Shown one piece after another: positions 40,206 through 49,457 of a stretch of 64,000 bases of DNA (position 1 is the first letter of the stretch; the number at the start of each line of letters is the position of its first letter). The position numbers and the translations under genes were made by a program. The notes under the pieces are model-generated. The model was not told the origin of the DNA, searched no databases, and worked only from the letters and a program-made list of their open reading frames with translations. Source of the stretch: JACKOB01 sp024234575 (lineage in GTDB: Bacteria > Pseudomonadota > Gammaproteobacteria > Pseudomonadales > Oleiphilaceae); assembly GCA_051208035.1 (NCBI GenBank), contig JBPJFZ010000003.1:330172-394171 (forward strand). The letters run 5' to 3'.

Positions 40206-41138
40206 ATGTTAAGTTCTGAACTAATCGCTAATGAAAATGTCGTGGTTGAACCATTGCGCCATCCTGTTTTTGAGCAGGCTGGTGTGGATGTCTTTATTGC
40301 GCGGCTGGATCTAATAGATTCGATTATCTCAGGCAATAAATGGTTCAAATTGAAGCACAATATCGATACGGCAATTGCGTTGAATGCCAAGGGGCTGCTG
40401 ACGTTTGGGGGGGCGTATTCTAATCACTTGCATGCGGTGGCAGCGGCGGGGAAAAGGTTGGGCTTAGCAACTATCGGGATCTTGCGTGGGGAGCTGCACG
40501 AGACACCAACCCCTACCTTAAGTGATTGTCTTGCCTGGGGGATGCAGCTGCACCCCGTTTCTCGTGCCGAGTATAAGCTACGAAATGATGTCGCTTATCA
40601 ACAGCAATTGCGAGCTGAGTATCCAGGCTATTACCTGATACCGGAAGGGGGGAGTAATGCACTGGCTGTGCGCGGGGTTTGCGAGCTTGTTGTCAGTCTG
40701 CTAGCACGGCACGATAAGATTAGTGTGTTAGTTTGCCCGGTTGGGTCCGGAGGCACACTGGCGGGGTGCATTGAGGGAGTGCGAGAGTATGCAGGTGATC
40801 GTTTAGATATGACCTGTCAGGTCTTAGGGTATGCGGCCCTTAAGGGGGCGAAAGAAGGTCTGCAGCTCAGCATTAGCCAGCTTTTGTCAATACCGTCACG
40901 GGCCGGTTGGGCTATTTGTGAAAACTATCACTTTGGTGGGTTCGGTAAATGCCCTCCAGATTTGTTATCGTTTATGGCGCAATTTGAAGAAGATACGCAT
41001 ATACCCTTAGATCCTGTTTATACCGCTAAAATGATATTTGGTCTGGTTGACCAGGTGCGGCAAGGTAAGTTTTCTTCTGGTGACAGTTTGATGGTTTTGC
41101 ATACCGGCGGTTTGCAGGGGCGGAGAGGGCATTTGTAA
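40206..41138 (+). CDS. PLP-dependent ACC deaminase/D-cysteine desulfhydrase family enzyme
   Basis: 310 residues from the ATG at 40206; a GTG at 40194 is in frame. The fold-type II PLP enzyme pattern is clear: DLIDSIISGNKWFKLKHN with the Schiff-base Lys (K45), TFGGAYSNHLHAVAAAGKRL, PEGGSNALAVRGV, and VCPVGSGGTLAGCIEG for phosphate binding. Related enzymes act on D-cysteine or 1-aminocyclopropane-1-carboxylate; the D-cysteine desulfhydrase-like branch is more probable in such bacteria. The stop codon lies one base from the end of the convergent DUF1853 gene. Confidence 0.85.
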   Translation: MLSSELIANENVVVEPLRHPVFEQAGVDVFIARLDLIDSIISGNKWFKLKHNIDTAIALNAKGLLTFGGAYSNHLHAVAAAGKRLGLATIGILRGELHETPTPTLSDCLAWGMQLHPVSRAEYKLRNDVAYQQQLRAEYPGYYLIPEGGSNALAVRGVCELVVSLLARHDKISVLVCPVGSGGTLAGCIEGVREYAGDRLDMTCQVLGYAALKGAKEGLQLSISQLLSIPSRAGWAICENYHFGGFGKCPPDLLSFMAQFEEDTHIPLDPVYTAKMIFGLVDQVRQGKFSSGDSLMVLHTGGLQGRRGHL

Positions 41139-41139
41139 G

Positions 41140-42195
41140 CTACTGTTTCTGATGGGCTAATTTCATTTTTTTGGCAGGCCAGTCATCGGGTGTCACGAAT
41201 AAACGAAACATCTCTTGATGTATGCCGCTTATGGGGAGCGTTTGACATGGTTTGTCGCTGCCAGTATGTGTCAGCATCTTTGGGCGGTTCTCTGCTTCGA
41301 TACTGTCCAGAAACCTTTGCATTTTCTTGGTGTCGAGTTTTGACTCTGAGTGTTCCATTTGCTCGCTATGATATGAAGGTGTAAGCCAGTCGAGTTTATC
41401 TGGTGCAAACCAAGTCCCTAACCGAGTTTTTTCGCACTTATTCATCCATTTGCTAAAGTCGCTTCGAGATAGCCAGCCATAGTGATGCCGGTGCTTGTTT
41501 TCCAGACAGTGGGCAATAAAGTCGTTGATGTTGATGATTTCAGTAAACAGCATGCCTTTTAATTGGGTGCGAGTTATTAGTTTAGATACACCCAACTCTT
41601 TTAAGAGTGTTTTAGCGACAGGGTGTTCCGCCATAATAAGCTGTTTGTTCAGTAGTGCTGCAATTTTCAAATCCAGGCGGTCTATTTGATTGGGGCCTAT
41701 CCAGCTCATTGTCGAGTTTGGGAAGTACGCATTGTGAACCCCCTTGTTACGAATTTGTAAATAGAACTTTGCAGCTAATTCAACGTGAATATGTTGTTTG
41801 GTTGCAGTGTCCCATAGGATAAAATCAAACTCTCCCAGTGTTTTTCCTTGATGGTGTATTTGCAGGTTTTGCGCGGTGACATGGTAGCGGTCGGTGTGGT
41901 GAAAGAAGTATGCCCAGAGTGACTCGAAGTAAGGGCCTAAAAAATGAGAGCTGCGCTGCGCTAAATGCTGATGTAACCGGCTTGGCTCCTGGTCTTCTTT
42001 GTGCAAGAAATCGATAATGTCGTTAACCTTTCCAGGCTCTAGTGTTGGCAAGACAGAAACCAGGTGTTTCGTTTCAGTTGTGCATGTTACCAGCGGTGCG
42101 CTTAGCACTGACCAGGCCAGTGCTCTTACTGATGGCGTTTGCAATGTGGTCAATATTTGCCGCAGGGCGCTTTGTTGAGGTGATTCTGCGGGCAT
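41140..42195 (-). CDS. DUF1853 family protein
   Basis: 351 residues. RSSHFLGPYFESLWAYFFHH, LQIHHQGKTLGEFDFILWDT and HIHVELAAKFYLQI are the conserved block of DUF1853. The combination GEFDFIL...HVELAAKFYL has the E-x-D...E-x-K order of PD-(D/E)xK nuclease folds, so a nuclease-like fold is possible; this is inference from the motif order. Widespread in gammaproteobacteria with no established function. It lies divergently beside nadK with a short shared promoter region. Confidence 0.87.
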   Translation of the reverse strand: MPAESPQQSALRQILTTLQTPSVRALAWSVLSAPLVTCTTETKHLVSVLPTLEPGKVNDIIDFLHKEDQEPSRLHQHLAQRSSHFLGPYFESLWAYFFHHTDRYHVTAQNLQIHHQGKTLGEFDFILWDTATKQHIHVELAAKFYLQIRNKGVHNAYFPNSTMSWIGPNQIDRLDLKIAALLNKQLIMAEHPVAKTLLKELGVSKLITRTQLKGMLFTEIININDFIAHCLENKHRHHYGWLSRSDFSKWMNKCEKTRLGTWFAPDKLDWLTPSYHSEQMEHSESKLDTKKMQRFLDSIEAENRPKMLTHTGSDKPCQTLPISGIHQEMFRLFVTPDDWPAKKMKLAHQKQ

Positions 42196-42264
42196 AATTA
42201 GGGTATCCTGTCTAGCTGTTATCGCCGTGCTTTTGCGTTACTATGATTTAACGAGTTTTTTACT

Positions 42265-43167
42265 ATGGAAACAAGAATGGAGCAATTTCGTACCATCGGT
42301 CTTATCGGACGGATGGGCAGCGTAAAGGTTGTCGAGACATTGCGGCGACTAAAGCAGTTTTTGCTGAGTGAAGGCTACCATGTTGTCCTTGAGGAAACGA
42401 CCGCTACCGTGCTTCCGGGCCATGGGTTGCAGGTGTGCGGTCTCAAAATGATGGGAGAGATTTCCGACCTGGTTGTGGTGGTGGGTGGCGACGGAAGTCT
42501 GCTAGGTGCCGCCAGAGAACTTGCTCGCTATAACGTCCCTGTATTGGGGGTGAATCGTGGCAAGTTGGGGTTTCTTACAGATATTACCCCGGAGAATCTT
42601 GAGCGGGACATCGGCGAAGTGCTTAATGGCAAGTATCTTGAGGAAAAAAGGTTTTTACTGGATGTGTTGGTGCGTCGAAATGGCGACCCTGTAGGTACGG
42701 GCAGTGCATTAAATGATATTGTGTTGCACCCAGGGAAATCCACCCGCATGATCGAGTTCGAGCTGCACATTGAAGGGCAGTTTGTGTATAGCCAGAAGTC
42801 TGATGGACTGATTGTTTCTACTCCAACCGGTTCCACCGCCTATGCATTGTCTGCTGGTGGTCCGATTATGCATCCTAAGCTCGATGCGGTGGTGTTGGTG
42901 CCCATGTTTCCACATACTCTCAGTAGCAGACCGATAGTGGTGGATGCGAAAGCGGAGATTAAAATCGAAATAGGCGCCGATAACGAAATTTACCCGCAGG
43001 TGAGTTGTGACGGTCAGAAGCATATAACATCTGCCCCGGGCGACACCATTACCATTCGCAAGAAGCCACACAAAATACGCCTGATTCATCCGACCCGTCA
43101 TAACTTTTATGAAACTTGCCGTGAAAAGCTCGGCTGGGCCAGCAGCCTCTTACGTGGCCAGAGTTAG
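42265..43167 (+). CDS. nadK: NAD kinase
   Basis: 300 residues. VVVVGGDGSLLGAARELARY holds the GGDGS motif (74-78), followed by VLGVNRGKLGFLTDI, DGLIVSTPTGSTAYALSAGG and HTLSSRPIVVD. NAD kinase phosphorylates NAD to NADP with ATP and is essential in most bacteria. The start at METRMEQF could also be the internal ATG four codons on. It is followed by a metallophosphatase gene 38 bases downstream. Confidence 0.97.
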   Translation: METRMEQFRTIGLIGRMGSVKVVETLRRLKQFLLSEGYHVVLEETTATVLPGHGLQVCGLKMMGEISDLVVVVGGDGSLLGAARELARYNVPVLGVNRGKLGFLTDITPENLERDIGEVLNGKYLEEKRFLLDVLVRRNGDPVGTGSALNDIVLHPGKSTRMIEFELHIEGQFVYSQKSDGLIVSTPTGSTAYALSAGGPIMHPKLDAVVLVPMFPHTLSSRPIVVDAKAEIKIEIGADNEIYPQVSCDGQKHITSAPGDTITIRKKPHKIRLIHPTRHNFYETCREKLGWASSLLRGQS

Positions 43168-43204
43168 GTGTTCTTTCAGATGAGTCAAAAGCGCCGAGGG
43201 AAAA

Positions 43205-44176
43205 ATGATGGGTAGTTCGTTTCCTGATGGGTTTGATCTAATAGGTGATGTACATGGGTGTGCGAATACGCTCGTGACATTGCTTGAAAAAATGGATTAT
43301 CGAAAAGTAAATGGCGTTTATCAGCACCGCACGCGCCAGGCTATTTTTGTGGGTGATATTGTTGATAGGGGGCCGCGTATTCGGGAAGCATTACACGTTG
43401 TTCGTGATATGGTAGAGCGCGGCTCTGCGCAAATGGTGATGGGTAATCATGAGTACAACGCCTTGGGTTATTGTACTCGCGGAAGGCCTGGCAGTGATCA
43501 CACCTACCTGCGGGAGCACAACGCTCGACACACCCGATTGATTCAGGAAACCCTTGACCAATTTGAGCACTATCCGGCTGAATGGAATGACTTTCTCGAG
43601 TGGTTTTATACACTGCCGGTTTTTCTTGAGTTTGATAATTTCCGCGTAGTCCATGCCTGTTGGGATGGTGAGATGATAGACCACTACAAGGAAAAATTTG
43701 GCACTAATCTAATTGACGCTGATTTTTTGCACGCATCCGTGGTGAAAGAAAGTTTTGCCGGCCAGTTTATGGATCGGTTGCTGCGAGGTACCGACATGCG
43801 TTTACCTGGCGGCAAGAAAATTAAAGGTCGGGACGGCTTCGAGAGAAGCTTCTTTCGCACCAAGTTTTGGGCAAACGAGCCTAAAACTTATGGGGATGTT
43901 GTTTTTCAGCCGGATCCGCTTCCGGAAGCAATCGCCAATCAACAAATTTCAGATCATGATAGAGCTCGACTTGTTGCTTACGGTCGGCACGAATTACCCG
44001 TGTTCGTCGGTCATTACTGGATGACCGGTGAGCCGCGCCCGATTGCCCCTAATATCGCCTGCCTTGATTATAGTGCAGTCAAATACGGGCGATTGGTTGC
44101 TTATCGTATCGATGATGAAACTCGCCTGAGTCCCGATAAATTTGTCTCGGTTAAAGTCAACCAGGACGCCGTCTAA
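43205..44176 (+). CDS. calcineurin-type metallophosphoesterase
   Basis: 323 residues. The metal motifs are GDVHG (14-18), GDIVDRG (50-56) and GNHEYN (80-85); HAC at about 150 and GHYW near 279 are probable later ligands. It resembles the PrpE/bis(5'-nucleosyl)-tetraphosphatase-like serine/threonine phosphatase group. The substrate is unknown. GAGGG stands just before the two possible ATG codons (43205, 43208). It sits in a same-strand run nadK, this gene, glpG, yeaC. Confidence 0.88.
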   Translation: MMGSSFPDGFDLIGDVHGCANTLVTLLEKMDYRKVNGVYQHRTRQAIFVGDIVDRGPRIREALHVVRDMVERGSAQMVMGNHEYNALGYCTRGRPGSDHTYLREHNARHTRLIQETLDQFEHYPAEWNDFLEWFYTLPVFLEFDNFRVVHACWDGEMIDHYKEKFGTNLIDADFLHASVVKESFAGQFMDRLLRGTDMRLPGGKKIKGRDGFERSFFRTKFWANEPKTYGDVVFQPDPLPEAIANQQISDHDRARLVAYGRHELPVFVGHYWMTGEPRPIAPNIACLDYSAVKYGRLVAYRIDDETRLSPDKFVSVKVNQDAV

Positions 44177-44199
44177 TTAAAGTTTCGGGAAAAGTTTTA

Positions 44200-45090
44200 A
44201 TGAGCTTTCAAAAAATAGCAGAGTTGCCGCTCGATAAAGATTTGAGTCAATTGGCCAGGTGGCTCACCGCAAAGAAGGTGCCGTATCGGATCGTTGAAGA
44301 AAAAGGATTGCAGTGTATCTATGTGCAGCAACAATTTGCACTGGATATGCAAGGTCTGGTGCTGCGCTTTTTACAAGACGGTTCTGTCGAAGAAAAAATG
44401 CGGGCAGATCTTAGAAAATGGTCACTAAACACTAGCACTACCCGGTGGCACATGGTTACTCGTCCGGTAAGTGCGCCTTTTGTAGTGAGTCTGATCATAG
44501 CTTGTGCACTGGTTGCGCTGTTTACCGGGTTAGGCGGTGGCGGGCCTCTCTTGCGAGCTTTGGTGTTTGCTGATCCGTTTCAGGTGGTTGACGATACGTT
44601 TGCCCAAAGGCTGGAAGCCATAACCTTTAACCTGGAAAATTATCAATGGTGGCGCTTTTTTACGCCGGCCATTTTGCATTTCAGCGTGCTACATATTGTG
44701 TTTAATATGCTGTGGCTTTGGTATTTGGGGGCCATGGTAGAAATCAAGCAAGGCAGGTTAAGAATGGTCATGTTGTTTGCGCTGACTGCCCTGGTTTCGA
44801 ATGCTGCACAATATCTGCAAACAGGTCCGTTATTTGGCGGAATGTCTGGCGTTGTCTATGGATTGGTTGGTTATTGCTGGTTGTGGGATAAGCGCCATCC
44901 ATCCATTTTTAAGCTCCCCGATGCATTGATGGGTTTTATGCTTGTCTGGCTTGTTTTAGGGTATGTTGGCGTAATGGAGTCTTTGCCCGGCGTAGGTGCG
45001 ATGGCAAATACAGCACACCTGGTCGGCTTGGTAACCGGCACCTTATTAGCACTGCTACCCCCGGCCAGGGGTAATACAAGTAAAATGTAA
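44200..45090 (+). CDS. glpG: rhomboid intramembrane serine protease, GlpG-like
   Basis: 296 residues. An N-terminal cytoplasmic domain of about 85 residues is followed by six membrane helices. The catalytic dyad is Ser216 in GGMSGVVYG and His273 in NTAHLVGL. The L1 loop has WWRFFTPAILHFSVLHIVFN with the conserved WR and HIxFN. Rhomboids cut membrane helices inside the bilayer; GlpG is linked to membrane protein quality control. It starts 23 bases after the phosphatase gene, consistent with an operon. Confidence 0.93.
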   Translation: MSFQKIAELPLDKDLSQLARWLTAKKVPYRIVEEKGLQCIYVQQQFALDMQGLVLRFLQDGSVEEKMRADLRKWSLNTSTTRWHMVTRPVSAPFVVSLIIACALVALFTGLGGGGPLLRALVFADPFQVVDDTFAQRLEAITFNLENYQWWRFFTPAILHFSVLHIVFNMLWLWYLGAMVEIKQGRLRMVMLFALTALVSNAAQYLQTGPLFGGMSGVVYGLVGYCWLWDKRHPSIFKLPDALMGFMLVWLVLGYVGVMESLPGVGAMANTAHLVGLVTGTLLALLPPARGNTSKM

Positions 45091-45131
45091 ATGTTGTATT
45101 AATTGAGAATAGAAAACTTGAAGGAATTGCA

Positions 45132-45413
45132 ATGAACCTAGAGCAGTTATTGAGTTCAATTACGCCTGAGATCTATCAGAATCTGAAGACATCGGTTGAG
45201 CTGGGACGCTGGCCAGACGGGCGAAAGTTGACCAAGGAGCAAAAAGCACTGTGTATGGAGGCGATGATTTATTTTGAGAACAAATCAGGAATGGATGAGC
45301 CGAGTAAAACCGGTTATTTAGAGTTCACCAAAGAAAAGACGTCACCCTGCACTAATGATAGTAAGAAAAACCCTGTGCAGTATGTAGAGGTATCTGCCAA
45401 CAAAACAAAGTGA
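45132..45413 (+). CDS. yeaC: YeaC family protein (DUF1315)
   Basis: 93 residues. LKTSVELGRWPDGRKLTKEQ followed by KALCMEAMIYFENK is the DUF1315 signature. A small cytoplasmic protein of unknown function present in many gammaproteobacteria. AAGGAATTGCA precedes the ATG. It lies between glpG and the DUF2797 gene, all on the plus strand. Confidence 0.9.
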   Translation: MNLEQLLSSITPEIYQNLKTSVELGRWPDGRKLTKEQKALCMEAMIYFENKSGMDEPSKTGYLEFTKEKTSPCTNDSKKNPVQYVEVSANKTK

Positions 45414-45483
45414 CACAACGTCAGGCCTGACTGGCAATGTTGTTAGGTTATTGAAGTTTTCTAAGAAATTAAAAGGTGACTGT

Positions 45484-46311
45484 TTGAGTTTTTTACTTTC
45501 TGGTCCACTCTCTAAAATGAGCTCGTCTTTAGATAAACCGGTTGCATACACGCTCAGGGTAGGTGACCAGTCGGTGCCTCTCAATGGCTATCTGGGGAAA
45601 CAGATCAAAATCGAATTTACCGGTCAGATCAGCTGTGAAAACTGCGGCCGTAAAACCAAAAAAAGCTTCAGCCAGGGCTATTGCTATCCTTGTATGATGA
45701 AACTCGCGGCCTGCGATGCTTGCATCATGAGCCCTGAAAAGTGTCATTACGCTGCGGGTACTTGTCGAGAGCCCGAGTGGGGGGAAACGTTTTGTATGCA
45801 GGAACATATTGTGTACCTGGCGAATTCTTCTGGATTAAAAGTTGGGATTACGCGCGGCACACAAGTTCCAACGCGCTGGATTGATCAAGGTGCCGCACAA
45901 GCTGTTCCCATATATCGTGTAGCGACCAGGCATTTGTCTGGGCTAGTCGAAGTGGTATTTAAAAACCATGTGAATGATCGAACAAACTGGCGAACAATGC
46001 TCAAAGAGGATGCGCCTCTCATTGATTTGCAGGCAGAGCGGGACGAGTTATTCGCCAGGTTAGAGCGCGACATCGCTTCTCTTCGTGATGCTTTTATAGA
46101 AAGTGCACCAACACAATTGCCGAATGAACAGGTTGTTGAGCTAAATTACCCTGTGTTGCAGTATCCATCCAAAGTTACTTCGTTGAATCTGGAAAAAACG
46201 CCAGTTATCGAAGGCGTGCTTTTGGGAATTAAAGGTCAGTATCTATTGCTTGATACAGGCTGCATTAACTTAAGAAAGTACACTTCCTATCATGTAAACT
46301 TCAGTGCATAG
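45484..46311 (+). CDS. DUF2797 family protein
   Basis: 275 residues if the TTG at 45484 is the start; it follows AAAAGGTGAC, and homology to the family seems to begin near LLSGPLSKM. The next ATG is at 45517. The features are zinc-type cysteines (ISCENCGRKTKKSFSQGYCY, PCMMKLAACDACIMSPEKCH), then CREPEWGETFCMQEHIVYLA, and GLKVGITRGTQVPTRWIDQG, which recalls GIY-YIG-like nuclease folds (VYLANSSGLKVGITR). That resemblance is inference. Function unknown. It precedes pepN by 69 bases. Confidence 0.87.
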   Translation: MSFLLSGPLSKMSSSLDKPVAYTLRVGDQSVPLNGYLGKQIKIEFTGQISCENCGRKTKKSFSQGYCYPCMMKLAACDACIMSPEKCHYAAGTCREPEWGETFCMQEHIVYLANSSGLKVGITRGTQVPTRWIDQGAAQAVPIYRVATRHLSGLVEVVFKNHVNDRTNWRTMLKEDAPLIDLQAERDELFARLERDIASLRDAFIESAPTQLPNEQVVELNYPVLQYPSKVTSLNLEKTPVIEGVLLGIKGQYLLLDTGCINLRKYTSYHVNFSA

Positions 46312-46380
46312 TTATCGCCTGTGAAGCCTGCGATAAGCACTGAAATATATAAGCCCAATAAAAATAGATGGTTCTGACAA

Positions 46381-49050
46381 ATGAAAGATTCCCAGCCCAA
46401 GTCGATTTATCTGAAAGAGTATAAAGTTCCCCCGTTTATCATCGAGTCCACACACCTTACATTCGAGCTGGAAGATAGTTTCACCAGGGTAACTTCAGTG
46501 CTGAAGATGCAGCGAAATCCCCTTTCCCTGGAGCGGTCAGCGCCATTATTGCTTGATGGTGTTGATCTGCAGCTAGAGTCACTGGCTGTGGACGGTCAGC
46601 AGCAATCTGCGGCGGACTACCAGCTGGCTAACGAGCAGCTTAAGCTGCCAAATGTTGCTGATAGTTTCGAGTTAACCTGTGTGACCATAATAAAGCCTGC
46701 AGAGAATACCTGTCTCGAGGGATTGTACTTGTCGTCAGACATGTATTGTACCCAGTGCGAAGCACAAGGTTTTCGTCGCATCACATACTACCTGGACAGG
46801 CCTGATGTAATGTCGTCTTTTCAGACGAAAATAATTGCTTCCAAGAAGAAGTACCCCGTATTGCTCTCTAACGGGAATCTGGTTGAGGCGGCGGATTTAA
46901 ACGATGGCAGGCATTATGTCGTATGGGAAGACCCCTTCAAAAAGCCCTGTTATCTTTTTGCTTTGGTTGCGGGCAATCTTCATCTGCATGAAGACAGCTT
47001 TGTCACTTGCAGTGGCCGCAAGATCGCCCTGAAAATGTTTGTTGAGCATGAAAATGCAGCCAAGTGTGATCATGCCATTGCTTCCTTGAAAAAATCGATG
47101 ACCTGGGATGAAGAGGTGTACGGGCGTGAGTACGACCTGGATATTTTTATGATCGTCGCCGTCAACGATTTCAATATGGGGGCAATGGAGAATAAAGGGC
47201 TAAATATTTTTAACTCATCCTGCGTGCTGGCAACGCCAGAAACGACGACGGATGCCGGCTTTGATCGTGTCGAAAGCATTGTCGCGCACGAGTATTTTCA
47301 CAACTGGTCAGGAAACCGCGTCACATGTCGTGACTGGTTTCAGTTAAGTCTGAAAGAAGGGTTTACGGTGTTCAGGGATTCTGAATTTACCGCTGATATG
47401 GCTTCCCGGACAGTTAAGCGTATCGAGGATGTGAATGTCTTGCGGACGGCTCAGTTCGCCGAAGACGCCGGCCCTATGGCGCACCCGGTACGACCTGAGT
47501 CCTATATGGAAATTTCAAATTTTTATACGCTGACTGTCTATGAAAAAGGTGCTGAGGTTGTACGTATGATTCATACCTTGCTTGGCGCCGAAACCTTTCT
47601 CCAAGGCTCAGACCTTTATTTTGAGCGATTTGATGGTCAGGCGGTGACGACAGATGATTTCGTGCAAACCATGGAGGAGGTAAGTGGTAAATCTTTGCGG
47701 CAGTTTGTGAGATGGTACGAGCAGGCGGGTACTCCTGTTGTTGATGTATCTTCTTCTTACGACCCTGCAGCTCAGACTTATACCCTTAAGCTGACTCAAC
47801 ATTGCCCTCCATCTCCAGGACAACCAGTGAAGCAGCCTTACCATATCCCCTTTGCGCTGGGGTTGCTGGACGCGTCGGGCGCGGATATGCCGCTTTATCT
47901 TGGTGTTACGGATACACCTGCCGAGAGCTCGACCCTCGTGCTGGATTTTACAAACAGCGAGCAGGTATTTGTTTTCAATCGTGTTGTTGAAGAGCCTGTG
48001 CCGTCTTTACTGCGTAATTTCTCGGCCCCTGTCAGGCTTAACTACGCCTACACTGATGCCCAGTTGATGTTTTTGATGCAGCATGACAGCGACGGTTTCA
48101 ATCGCTGGGATGCTGGTCAGAAATTGGCCTTGCGTACTATTCGTGAGATTATTGACGGGCCTCTGCAAAATTTAGAACTTCTAGAGAAGGCGAGTGTTAA
48201 TCCCTTGTTAGTATCCGCATATCGAGCGTTGTTAACCGATGGCCAGCTCGATAGAGCTCTGGTGGCAAAAATGTTGCAGTTACCGTCGGAGCAATATCTG
48301 ATCGAAGTGTCTACAAATGTTGATGTAGAGCGCGTGCATTTGGCAAGAGAAAAGGTGAAGCGTCAATTAGCAACTGATCTTAGGGAGGAGTTAAAAAGTT
48401 GTTATCACGCTAATCAGTCTGCTGTTTCTGAATATCGGTTTACCTCTGCAGAAGTGGCCTCTCGAACATTAAAAAATGCGGCTTTGGGGTATCTCTTATC
48501 CATTAATGATGAGCAGGCTTTAGGTTGGGCGGTAAAGCAGTTCGAGCAGGGTAGCAACATGACAGATTGCCTCGGTGCCCTGGCTGCATTGATGCAAAGT
48601 GATTTTGAAGCTGAACGAAATCGCAGTATTGGCGAGTTTTACAATAAGTGGGAGCGAGATCAGCAAGTTGTTGAACTGTGGTTTTCGCTGCAAGCGGCGA
48701 GCCAGGTATCAACCCGACTGCCAGAGATAGAAGCTTTGTTGGTGCACCCGGCTTTTGATATTAAAAACCCCAATAAAATACGTTCGGTGATTGGTGTCTT
48801 TGCGACACAGAATTTGCGCAATTTCCACGATGTCTCAGGGAGTGGTTATCGCTTTTTAGCGGACAAAATCATTCAGCTGGACAAGCGCAATCCGCAAATT
48901 GCCTCGCGGCTTGTGACGCCTTTGTCTCGCTGGAGTAAATATGACGAGAAGAGGCAGCAGCTGATGCTGGCTGAACTGGAAAGAATCATGGCATCCGGCT
49001 CGTTATCGAAAGATGTTTATGAAGTTGTCTCGAAAAGCCTTGTTCGTTAG
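46381..49050 (+). CDS. pepN: aminopeptidase N
   Basis: 889 residues of the M1 family, E. coli PepN type. GAMEN at 267-271 binds the peptide N-terminus. The zinc site is HEYFHNWSGNRVTCRDWFQL with H303, E304 and H307 and the third ligand E326 in SLKEG. CTQCEAQGFRRITYYLDRPD near 123-142 is typical of the bacterial group. The C-terminal half is helical. It removes N-terminal residues from peptides in the cytoplasm. No damage is seen. Confidence 0.98.
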   Translation: MKDSQPKSIYLKEYKVPPFIIESTHLTFELEDSFTRVTSVLKMQRNPLSLERSAPLLLDGVDLQLESLAVDGQQQSAADYQLANEQLKLPNVADSFELTCVTIIKPAENTCLEGLYLSSDMYCTQCEAQGFRRITYYLDRPDVMSSFQTKIIASKKKYPVLLSNGNLVEAADLNDGRHYVVWEDPFKKPCYLFALVAGNLHLHEDSFVTCSGRKIALKMFVEHENAAKCDHAIASLKKSMTWDEEVYGREYDLDIFMIVAVNDFNMGAMENKGLNIFNSSCVLATPETTTDAGFDRVESIVAHEYFHNWSGNRVTCRDWFQLSLKEGFTVFRDSEFTADMASRTVKRIEDVNVLRTAQFAEDAGPMAHPVRPESYMEISNFYTLTVYEKGAEVVRMIHTLLGAETFLQGSDLYFERFDGQAVTTDDFVQTMEEVSGKSLRQFVRWYEQAGTPVVDVSSSYDPAAQTYTLKLTQHCPPSPGQPVKQPYHIPFALGLLDASGADMPLYLGVTDTPAESSTLVLDFTNSEQVFVFNRVVEEPVPSLLRNFSAPVRLNYAYTDAQLMFLMQHDSDGFNRWDAGQKLALRTIREIIDGPLQNLELLEKASVNPLLVSAYRALLTDGQLDRALVAKMLQLPSEQYLIEVSTNVDVERVHLAREKVKRQLATDLREELKSCYHANQSAVSEYRFTSAEVASRTLKNAALGYLLSINDEQALGWAVKQFEQGSNMTDCLGALAALMQSDFEAERNRSIGEFYNKWERDQQVVELWFSLQAASQVSTRLPEIEALLVHPAFDIKNPNKIRSVIGVFATQNLRNFHDVSGSGYRFLADKIIQLDKRNPQIASRLVTPLSRWSKYDEKRQQLMLAELERIMASGSLSKDVYEVVSKSLVR

Positions 49051-49094
49051 TTAGTGACAGGTAATCCCTAAATTCTGCCAACCTCATGGCTAAA

Positions 49095-49132
49095 CTATGA
49101 AAAATTCCTGATGTATTCGGGGTTTTTCATAG
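49095..49132 (+). terminator. terminator candidate after pepN
   Basis: CTATGAAAAA (49095-49104) is the exact inverse of TTTTTCATAG (49123-49132), with an 18-base loop, 45 bases past the pepN stop. The remaining 325 bases before the next gene hold its promoter, with no further gene seen. Confidence 0.55.
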
Positions 49133-49457
49133 ACAGATCATATCTTTCTGCTAAATATTAATAGTGAGTATTGCTGGTGTCGTTATCAGCGCAACGAATC
49201 GTGGGTCGAATGATTGAATTTCATCCGGCCGCAGCACTATTAACCTCAAACGCGTATATCAATTGCCGTCAGTTTTCAGTGGGCGGCCCGCCGTTGTAAA
49301 GGTTTAATATGGCCTGATTAGCTGCAAGGGGAGTTACACTGTCGTATTTGTTAACAAAAACATAACAAAATCACTGTCGATCTCACCCTTCAGGAAATAT
49401 AAAGTTCACACTTTGTAAATTCATGGGTATTCAAGTCCAAAGTATCAAGGGATAACT